Origin: Prevotella sp. | Lineage (GTDB): Bacteria; Bacteroidota; Bacteroidia; Bacteroidales; Bacteroidaceae | Length of the DNA: 5,197 bases | NCBI GenBank assembly: GCA_017424205.1 | Contig: JAFPAS010000016.1 | Location: 1 to 5,197, forward strand | Reading direction: 5' to 3' | Shown here: positions 1 through 4,144 of the stretch, in pieces | How positions within the stretch are numbered: the stretch's first letter is position 1 | Layout: each line of letters opens with the position of its first letter | The notes under the pieces: model-generated | What the model saw: the letters and a program-made list of their open reading frames with translations, nothing else | The model's database searches: none | Told to the model about the DNA's origin: nothing | Made by a program: the position numbers and the translations under genes

Positions 1-78
1 CTGGTTGACCTTTAAGGCAGACTGTCCGTATGATGTCATACATGACAGTGTGAGCAATAGCGTAAGAATCTTTTTCAT
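1..78 (-). CDS. N-terminal fragment of an exported protein (gene cut by window edge)
   Basis: Reading leftwards from an ATG at 78-76 there is an open frame of 26 codons to the window edge. It starts MKKILTLLLTLSC and continues MTSYGQSALKVNQ. This is a classic Sec signal peptide: two lysines, a hydrophobic core of leucines at about residues 5-11, then a polar stretch with a plausible signal peptidase I site near SYG|QS. The cysteine at residue 13 is preceded by T-L-S, which is a poor lipobox, so a lipoprotein is less likely. The product should be periplasmic or outer-membrane associated. The start lies 80 nt downstream of the DUF4230 stop on the same strand, so cotranscription is possible. The mature domain is outside the window and no function can be assigned. 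Confidence 0.72.
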   Translation of the reverse strand, partial: MKKILTLLLTLSCMTSYGQSALKVNQ

Positions 79-158
79 TATTGTCAGTTAGTTTTTAAGT
101 TATATCGATAGTTAGTGTTTTCGTTTCTTGTGCTACAGAGTGTGAGCGATACGGCAGT

Positions 159-773
159 TTATTTCTTATCAGCCTTTACGCCGAAGTCCACCACCACATT
201 CTTATATCCTATAGCTTTGAATCGTTCAGTTGTTTCCCTGACAGCCTTCTCCCTGCATTCTGCCACCACGAGCGATGTTATACCCTCGTTTATCATGCGG
301 CTGCGTGCTTTCTCCAGCATGCCCTTTCTGACCTTAGCGCTCTGCGCGAAATCGTCGTTCTCTGACAGAACGACCTTAGTCATGCTCTCGTCGATGAAGT
401 TCGAGTCGAGCAGGCAGATGTCCGGATAGCTGAGAAAAATAGTGTCGTTATCTGTGCGGAACCAATTTTCAGGCAGCGCCTTCATATTGATGCCCACAGA
501 CATTCTGCCCTGATAAGCACAGCGCACCTTGTCCTTCACCAGTCCCATCCATCGTCTCTGCACGGTGTCGATGGTTGTGGTGAGTTCTATGCTTGCCAGT
601 TCCCACTGTCCTATGCTGCGTATCGAGTCGATGACTATCGGAGTCATCTCTGTTCTCTCCTCCGCCACAGTTTCTGCTCCGCTGTCAGCGAAGAGGCTGC
701 GCACGCCGATGAACGCCGCCACGCATATAGCAATGAGTATGATAGCGAGTATCAGGTAATGCTTAATCTTCAT
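159..773 (-). CDS. DUF4230 family membrane-anchored protein
   Basis: A 204-residue protein with one N-terminal membrane segment (about residues 6-26, preceded by lysines) and no clear cleavage site, so it is probably an anchored protein facing the periplasm. The rest resembles DUF4230, recognised from memory: an early block with ELASIELTTTI (about 58-68), a middle block where CAYQGRMSVGINMKAL (85-100) is followed by a hydrophobic strand and YPDICLLDSNFIDES (116-130), and a C-terminal helix rich in R/E/K ending in GYKNVVVDFG (189-198). The family occurs mainly in Bacteroidota and its biochemical role is unknown to me. The ATG at 773 places the membrane segment right at the N-terminus, which supports this start. 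The stop is TAA at 161-159. It lies 221 nt downstream of the flippase stop on the same strand, and the spacer holds a 9-bp repeat array and hairpins. The family call is fairly firm and the function is open. Confidence 0.8.
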   Translation of the reverse strand: MKIKHYLILAIILIAICVAAFIGVRSLFADSGAETVAEERTEMTPIVIDSIRSIGQWELASIELTTTIDTVQRRWMGLVKDKVRCAYQGRMSVGINMKALPENWFRTDNDTIFLSYPDICLLDSNFIDESMTKVVLSENDDFAQSAKVRKGMLEKARSRMINEGITSLVVAECREKAVRETTERFKAIGYKNVVVDFGVKADKK

Positions 774-809
774 AGTAGTGTTTTTATTCTTGCTTTATAG
801 TCCAGGGCT

Positions 810-890
810 CTAGGTTCTTCTAGATATCTAGAATCTCTAGAGTTTCTAGGCTCTCTAGGACATCTATAGTCTTTAGAATCTCTAGGCTTC
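810..890. repeat. Tandem array of nine 9-bp units with CTAG core
   Basis: CTAG or a one-base variant begins at 810, 820, 828, 837, 846, 855, 864 (CTAT), 873 (TTAG) and 882. Spacing is therefore 9 bp throughout except for one 10/8 pair. The consensus is roughly CTAGRNTCT. Seven exact CTAG tetramers occur within about 75 bp. The array lies in the spacer between the flippase and DUF4230 genes, ending 37 nt upstream of the DUF4230 start. No gene covers it. Function is unknown: it could be a protein-binding array, part of a 5' leader, or a replication-slippage tract. Confidence 0.85.
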
Positions 891-916
891 TTTGCCAGCT
901 TTCGCTGTTCGCGCAC

Positions 917-950
917 CAAGCGGTAAGAGCTGCGGCCCTTACTTCGCTTG
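917..950. other. Strong hairpin downstream of the flippase gene
   Basis: CAAGCG (917-922) pairs with CGCTTG (945-950), GTAAG (923-927) with CTTAC (938-942), and GC (929-930) with GC (935-936) around a TGCG loop. This gives 13 pairs interrupted by one mismatch and a 2-nt bulge. It sits 45 nt after the flippase stop. There is no T-run on the exit side of either strand, so it is not a textbook intrinsic terminator, although it could still end or protect the flippase transcript. It shares bases 942-950 with a second hairpin (942-975). Confidence 0.5.
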
Positions 951-975
951 ACGTCCGCTGCTCAAGCTGACGAAG
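942..975. other. Alternative hairpin overlapping the 917-950 hairpin
   Basis: CTTCG (942-946) pairs with CGAAG (971-975), and CTTGA (947-951) pairs with TCAAG (962-966). This makes 10 pairs with a 4-nt bulge (967-970) and a 10-nt loop. Bases 942-950 are also needed by the 917-950 hairpin, so the two structures exclude each other. On the minus-strand transcript this one forms first. The pairing is seen directly; any regulatory role is inference. Confidence 0.42.
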
Positions 976-994
976 ATTCTCTTTCTTCTTTCCT

Positions 995-2437
995 CTATCG
1001 TCTTCCCTTAAGCCTTGCCAGCAGGCTGCGCCACGGCAAGTCGTGATATACGATATGTCCTACGAACATCACCACAACCACGGTGTTTACTGCCAGTGCT
1101 GCGAGTGCTGGCAGATGGCTGTTGCTCCACATTATTACAGCCGTGAATAGCGCAGCTATTGCCACATAGACAGCGATAGACATCATCGGGTAGTTTATTG
1201 GATTTTTCTTCTGTCCCATTATGTATGACAGCACCATTGCTGTGCCGTAGCCAGCCACGCCGCCCCATGCACACGCCATGTATCCGTATTCAGGAATGAA
1301 GATAACGTTTACCGCGACGAGTGCTGCACATCCAGCCAGCGAGAACCATGCGCCCCATATAGTTTTGTCGATAAGCTTATACCAGAACGACAAGTTGAAG
1401 TATATGCCCATCATTATCTCTGCCGCCATGACGATAGGCACTGTGCGTAGTCCCTCACGATATTCCGGACCTATCACGTGCTGCAGAATATTCATATATG
1501 CCATGACGCAGACGAATGCGAGCAGCGTGAAAATGATGAAATACTTCATTCCGGCAGCATAGTATTCCTTCGAGTCCTTGTCCTTGCTGCTGGCAAAGAC
1601 AATCGGTTCGTAGGCGAAGCGGAATGCCTGAGTTATCATAGCCATAATCATCGCTATCTTCACACAGGCACCATATACACCCAGTTGCGCCTGAGCGTCG
1701 CTCTTGTCATACACCAGCGGGAAGATAATCTTGTCAGCCGTCTGGTTCAGGATGCCCGCCACGCCAAGCACCAGCAGCGGCCATGAATAGCCGAGCATGC
1801 GGCGCAGAAGTCCGCAGTCGAAGTTCCATTTTATCTTCATCAGGTCAGGTATGAAGAAGAATGTTATGGCAGCGGTGCAGAGCAGATTTATTGCGAAGAC
1901 AAATATCACCTCCGTGCGTCGCAGGAAGACGAAGAACACCACGTTGAGCAGGATGTTCAGTGCTATGAACAGCAGTTTTAGCGATGCAAACCTCACAGCG
2001 CGCTTCTGATAGCGCAGATAGCAGAACGGCAGAGCCTGCAGTGAGTCGAGCACCGTCACGACAGCCATGATGAGCAGATACTCCGGATGCTGTCCGTAGC
2101 CCAGAGCATCACTTATCGTGCCCGACAGACAGCACACCGCCAGCAGGAATACCGCTGACAGCGCAGCCACAACCCCTATGCCCGTAGAGAAGACAGTGTC
2201 AGGTTTTTCTCCCTCCTTGTTTGCAAAGCGGAAGAGTGTTGTCTCCATGCCGAAGGTGAGGATAACGAGAGCCAGCGCCGTATATGCATACATATTGACG
2301 CTGATGCCGTAGTCGCCAGAGTCTTTCGGCATGCAGTATGTGTATAACGGCACGAGCATGTAGTTGAGAAAGCGTCCCACGATGCTGCTCAGTCCGTATA
2401 TGGCAGTGTCTTTAGCTAATAGCGCGAGTTTTGACAT
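995..2437 (-). CDS. Polysaccharide/O-antigen flippase, Wzx-like (MOP superfamily)
   Basis: A 480-residue, very hydrophobic protein of the MOP (MATE/Wzx) superfamily, polysaccharide-biosynthesis branch. Such proteins flip undecaprenyl-linked sugar units, or a related lipid-linked substrate, across the inner membrane. I count about 12-14 likely membrane segments, including residues near 45-65, 85-105, 118-140, 150-172, 177-197, 215-235, 297-317, 332-352, 360-380, 384-406, 418-437 and 442-465. The family-typical N-terminus has a polar start, then an amphipathic helix with GLSSIVGRFLNYMLVPLYT (15-33), and charged residues follow in the first loops (E65, R70). The tail is basic (RLKGRR), as expected for a cytoplasmic end. 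Length fits the family. No glycosyltransferase or polymerase gene is adjacent, so this is not visibly a capsule locus and the substrate cannot be named. The ATG start is preceded by an A/T-rich leader made of octamer repeats, with no Shine-Dalgarno sequence. A peptidoglycan-precursor (MurJ-like) or other MOP role is not excluded. Confidence 0.85.
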   Translation of the reverse strand: MSKLALLAKDTAIYGLSSIVGRFLNYMLVPLYTYCMPKDSGDYGISVNMYAYTALALVILTFGMETTLFRFANKEGEKPDTVFSTGIGVVAALSAVFLLAVCCLSGTISDALGYGQHPEYLLIMAVVTVLDSLQALPFCYLRYQKRAVRFASLKLLFIALNILLNVVFFVFLRRTEVIFVFAINLLCTAAITFFFIPDLMKIKWNFDCGLLRRMLGYSWPLLVLGVAGILNQTADKIIFPLVYDKSDAQAQLGVYGACVKIAMIMAMITQAFRFAYEPIVFASSKDKDSKEYYAAGMKYFIIFTLLAFVCVMAYMNILQHVIGPEYREGLRTVPIVMAAEIMMGIYFNLSFWYKLIDKTIWGAWFSLAGCAALVAVNVIFIPEYGYMACAWGGVAGYGTAMVLSYIMGQKKNPINYPMMSIAVYVAIAALFTAVIMWSNSHLPALAALAVNTVVVVMFVGHIVYHDLPWRSLLARLKGRR

Positions 2438-2439
2438 GA

Positions 2440-2509
2440 GTTATTTGTTAGTTAACGAGTTGACAAGTAGACGAGTTGACAAGTTATTTGTTAGTTAACG
2501 AGTAGATGT
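2440..2509. repeat. Octamer tandem array, GTTRACRA-type, upstream of the flippase
   Basis: Octamers in register: GTTATTTG (2440-2447), a TTA spacer, GTTAACGA (2451), GTTGACAA (2459), GTAGACGA (2467), GTTGACAA (2475), GTTATTTG (2483), a TTA spacer, GTTAACGA (2494) and GTAGATGT (2502). A 22-nt segment recurs exactly at 2439-2460 and 2482-2503, 43 bp apart. The array abuts the flippase start codon, so it must be the 5' leader or promoter region of that gene. From memory, similar tracts occur between genes in Bacteroidales. Function is unknown. Confidence 0.85.
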
Positions 2510-2514
2510 GAATG

Positions 2515-2542
2515 GGGTAATGTTTGTCGGTTAAAGTTTAAT
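2515..2542. repeat. Four-unit heptamer array downstream of the Fic gene
   Basis: Heptamers in register: GGGTAAT, GTTTGTC, GGTTAAA, GTTTAAT. The last two units form a 14-nt string that recurs exactly, in the same orientation, at 3790-3803 on the other side of the Fic gene. The longer segments 2514-2542 and 3774-3803 match at 24 of 30 aligned columns with one gap. Together they bracket the Fic gene and its leader. Confidence 0.75.
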
Positions 2543-2744
2543 TCTGCGAGTAAGCGAGAGCAGAGAAGAGTCATTCCCGACCTTCAGTCGCCTACCCGTA
2601 GCCTTTACTCTATCTCTGCCGAACCGACGAACGCAGCAAGAGCAGAGTTATGCTGGCATAAACTATGCCTTGCAAGGAGGAGGAAGACAAAGTCAACCGG
2701 GAGCAGAATCGGCGAAGCCAATGTTTAACGGTTATCGTTGTCGT
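2543..2744. other. Non-coding stretch after the Fic gene with possible RNA structure
   Basis: No credible gene is visible here. CTCTGC (2614-2619) can pair with GCAGAG at 2642-2647. The same bases, extended by one (TCTCTGC, 2613-2619), can instead pair with GCAGAGA at 2560-2566. A perfect 6-bp hairpin GGCATA-AAC-TATGCC lies at 2655-2669. Two to three degenerate heptamers (GTTTAAC, GGTTATC, GTTGTCG; 2723-2743) directly follow the Fic stop codon. No T-run follows the hairpin on either strand, so a standard terminator is not supported. Confidence 0.4.
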
Positions 2745-3722
2745 TTACTCGTCGTTGTTTCTATTTATCAGATTAACAACAACTTTCACCATGACATCCT
2801 TTTCTTCCGTTCTACTCTCAGCAATCATCAGTGTGAGAGCAACGAGGGTGTTGTTTGCAATACGCTTGCTACCATCTGGATGATAAAGGATGCGGTTGCC
2901 ATTGAGGAACCAAAGGAATAACGTAGCGGCAATGCGTTTGTTACCGTCGCTGAACGAGTGGTTCTTAGTGACGAGATAGAGCAGCATGGCGGCTTTCTCC
3001 TCCACGCTGGGATAGAGTTCTTCACCGCCAAAGGTTTGATATATCTGTCCGATGCTACTCTTGAAGGAATCATCTTTCTCGTTGCCAAAGAGAACAGAAC
3101 CGCCAAACTTTTCGCGTAATCCATCAATAGCCCTCATTGCATTCTCGTAGGTGGCATGGAATGGTTCCTCTTTAGTGGTCTTATTGATAGTAAGCCGCTC
3201 GTAATCGTAGTTGTCAAGAGTGTCGAGGGCGTAGGTATAGTCTGTCACCACCTCAAACAGGGCATTGGTCTCGTCGTTAGACAATAACGGTTGATTCTGT
3301 ATAGTTCGCCCAAGCATGCCTACCAGCTGGCGCAATTCTCCAATCTGCTCTTTACGAAGTCGCTCGTTTACTGCATATCCTTTGATGAGATACTGCTTTA
3401 AAATCTTATTTGCCCAGATACGGAAAGCCGTACCGCGCTTGCTCTTAACACGATAACCAACAGAAATAATAACATCGAGGTTGTAATACGGAACAGGCTT
3501 CTTAATTCCATTAACGTGTATTTTTTGCACGTTATTCTCACGTTCCAATTCTCCTTCTTTGAATACGTTGATAACATGCCTACGGATGTTGGATTCTTCT
3601 TTGTCAAATAGCATTGCCATCTGACTGATAGACAACCATACAGTCTCTTTCTCCATACGGACATCCACCTGTGTTTGTCCGTCCTCAGTTTGATATATGA
3701 TGATTTGATTACTCAAGTTCAT
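2745..3722 (-). CDS. RhuM-family / Fic-Doc fusion protein
   Basis: A 325-residue, two-part cytoplasmic protein. Residues about 1-125 match the RhuM 'virulence protein' family, with a helix-turn-helix-like start (TVWLSISQMAMLF, 27-39, then KEESNIRRHV) and the family block YYNLDVIISVGYRVKSKRGT (79-98). Residues about 150-320 form a Fic/Doc fold with the motif HSFSDGNKR (255-263): His255 is the expected catalytic base, Asp259 would bind the metal, and N-K-R would form the phosphate-binding end. Canonical AMPylating Fic proteins have GNGR. Lys at that position resembles phage P1 Doc, which phosphorylates EF-Tu, so a kinase-like activity is possible but unproven. No clear S/T-x3-E-G/N inhibitory motif is seen, and no separate antitoxin gene flanks it. 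In sampled 60-nt rows G+C is lower (24 and 28 of 60) than in sufB (37) or the flippase (32), suggesting acquisition. ATG 3722 gives the usual RhuM N-terminus (IIIYQTEDGQTQVDVRMEKE). No well-placed Shine-Dalgarno sequence is present. Confidence 0.88.
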   Translation of the reverse strand: MNLSNQIIIYQTEDGQTQVDVRMEKETVWLSISQMAMLFDKEESNIRRHVINVFKEGELERENNVQKIHVNGIKKPVPYYNLDVIISVGYRVKSKRGTAFRIWANKILKQYLIKGYAVNERLRKEQIGELRQLVGMLGRTIQNQPLLSNDETNALFEVVTDYTYALDTLDNYDYERLTINKTTKEEPFHATYENAMRAIDGLREKFGGSVLFGNEKDDSFKSSIGQIYQTFGGEELYPSVEEKAAMLLYLVTKNHSFSDGNKRIAATLFLWFLNGNRILYHPDGSKRIANNTLVALTLMIAESRTEEKDVMVKVVVNLINRNNDE

Positions 3723-3753
3723 GACATATATAATTAAATAGTCCTTTCAATAT

Positions 3754-3766
3754 CTTAGGTTCTAAG
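3754..3766. promoter_or_regulatory. Small dyad in the Fic gene leader
   Basis: CTTAG-GTT-CTAAG is a perfect 5-bp dyad 31 nt upstream of the Fic start codon. Because RhuM-type N-termini look like DNA-binding domains, self-binding is conceivable, but the dyad is short and could be chance. I found no TAnnTTTG (Bacteroidota -7) element near it. Confidence 0.2.
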
Positions 3767-3775
3767 GTTATGAGG

Positions 3776-3824
3776 GGTTACAGTTTAATGGTTAAAGTTT
3801 AATGTTTAAGGTTTAACGTTTGAT
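3776..3824. repeat. Seven-unit heptamer tandem array upstream of the Fic gene
   Basis: Seven 7-mers in strict register: GGTTACA, GTTTAAT, GGTTAAA, GTTTAAT, GTTTAAG, GTTTAAC, GTTTGAT. The consensus is GKTTAAN. It lies 54-102 nt upstream of the Fic start codon, where a promoter would be expected. Related heptamers occur at 2515-2542 in the same orientation and at 4114-4134 in the opposite orientation. Confidence 0.85.
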
Positions 3825-3830
3825 GATTTT

Positions 3831-3863
3831 AACGTGAATTACCGTAAATTTTCCGTGAATTTA
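3831..3863. repeat. Three-unit 11-bp array (CCGTGAATTTA-type)
   Basis: Units AACGTGAATTA (3831-3841), CCGTAAATTTT (3842-3852) and CCGTGAATTTA (3853-3863) follow the heptamer array almost directly. Read on the other strand the units (AAATTCACGG) resemble the decamers at 4029-4058 (AAATCCGCGT), so the two arrays may be inverted relatives. No gene covers it. Confidence 0.6.
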
Positions 3864-3894
3864 TGATTTTGTCCTCGTGTTTTTACTGTTTTTT

Positions 3895-4002
3895 CTTAGC
3901 ATTGCCATTGGGCAGTGGATGTATATGTGGTGACATGAGAGCTTGCTCACAATGACACGCTATAAACAGACACCACAGGATGCAAAGCATACAGATGCTA
4001 AG
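3895..4002. other. Nested inverted repeat in the sufB-Fic gap
   Basis: CTTAGCAT (3895-3902) pairs with ATGCTAAG (3995-4002). Inside it, TGTGGTG (3926-3932) pairs with CACCACA (3971-3977), and inside that TGAG (3936-3939) pairs with CTCA (3946-3949). A local hairpin AGCAT-ACAG-ATGCT (3986-3999) competes with the outer stem. The perfect 8- and 7-bp outer arms in nested order suggest a structured RNA or the remains of a small repeat element. No promoter or terminator was recognised around it, and chance pairing is not excluded. Confidence 0.35.
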
Positions 4003-4017
4003 CGGTTCTTTAATGTT

Positions 4018-4031
4018 TTTGTCTAGACAAA
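4018..4031. promoter_or_regulatory. 14-bp perfect palindrome, possible operator
   Basis: TTTGTCTAGACAAA is a perfect palindrome with no spacer, about 114 nt downstream of the sufB stop and about 296 nt upstream of the Fic start. Its form suits a homodimeric DNA-binding protein better than an RNA hairpin, since there is no loop. It abuts the decamer array. The binding partner is unknown. Confidence 0.35.
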
Positions 4032-4058
4032 TCCGCGTAAATCCGCGCAATCTGTGGT
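4029..4058. repeat. Three-unit decamer array (AAATCCGCGT-type)
   Basis: Decamers AAATCCGCGT (4029-4038), AAATCCGCGC (4039-4048) and AATCTGTGGT (4049-4058). From memory, AATCCGCGTAAATCCGCG-like tracts are scattered between genes in several bacterial genomes, so this is probably a member of a dispersed family. Function is unknown. Confidence 0.65.
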
Positions 4059-4094
4059 CGAAAAAAGAAAAGTTTTAAATGTTTTGCAAGTTTT

Positions 4095-4112
4095 GTTTAT
4101 AACAGAATAAAC
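4095..4112 (-). terminator. Weak candidate terminator hairpin for sufB
   Basis: GTTTAT (4095-4100) and ATAAAC (4107-4112) form a 6-bp A/T-rich stem with a 6-nt loop, about 33 nt after the sufB stop on the minus strand. A T-rich stretch on that strand (about 4073-4060) comes some 20 nt later rather than directly after the stem. The stem is weak, so this is only a candidate. Confidence 0.2.
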
Positions 4113-4113
4113 C

Positions 4114-4134
4114 ACTAACCTTTAACCCTTAACC
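4114..4134. repeat. Three-unit heptamer array just after sufB, inverted orientation
   Basis: On the plus strand the units are ACTAACC, TTTAACC and CTTAACC; read on the minus strand they are GGTTAAG, GGTTAAA and GGTTAGT. They belong to the same heptamer family as 3776-3824 but point the other way, so heptamers bracket the sufB-Fic gap as an imperfect inverted repeat. The array begins 10 nt downstream of the sufB stop. Confidence 0.65.
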
Positions 4135-4144
4135 ATTCATCATC

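Noticed and set aside
299..315. Possible inhibitory Fic motif in the Fic protein C-terminus (residues about 303-308, SRTEEK)
   Set aside because: The S-x3-E spacing fits, but the required Gly/Asn after Glu is Lys, so it is not a convincing match. Coordinates given are residue numbers.
115..429. Plus-strand open frame of 104 codons overlapping the DUF4230 gene
   Set aside because: It lies antisense to a well-supported gene, has no recognisable domain, and its composition is that of a shadow frame.
917..950. Intrinsic terminator of the flippase gene
   Set aside because: The stem is strong, but no T-run follows it on the minus strand, so I list it only as a hairpin.
1278..1786. Plus-strand open frames inside the flippase gene
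   Set aside because: They are antisense shadows of a conserved membrane protein with a continuous 480-codon frame.
2439..2503. Exact 22-nt direct repeat as a CRISPR unit or attachment site
   Set aside because: The 'spacer' is made of the same octamers, there are only two copies, and no cas, integrase or transposase gene is present. A degenerate tandem array explains it.
2665..2921. Two overlapping plus-strand open frames at the 3' end of the Fic gene
   Set aside because: They run antisense into the Fic coding region and show no domain or ribosome-binding context that would make them real.
3744..3750. AAAGGA-like Shine-Dalgarno sequence for the Fic gene
   Set aside because: It ends about 19 nt before the start codon, too far for normal function, and the organism type generally does not depend on such sites.
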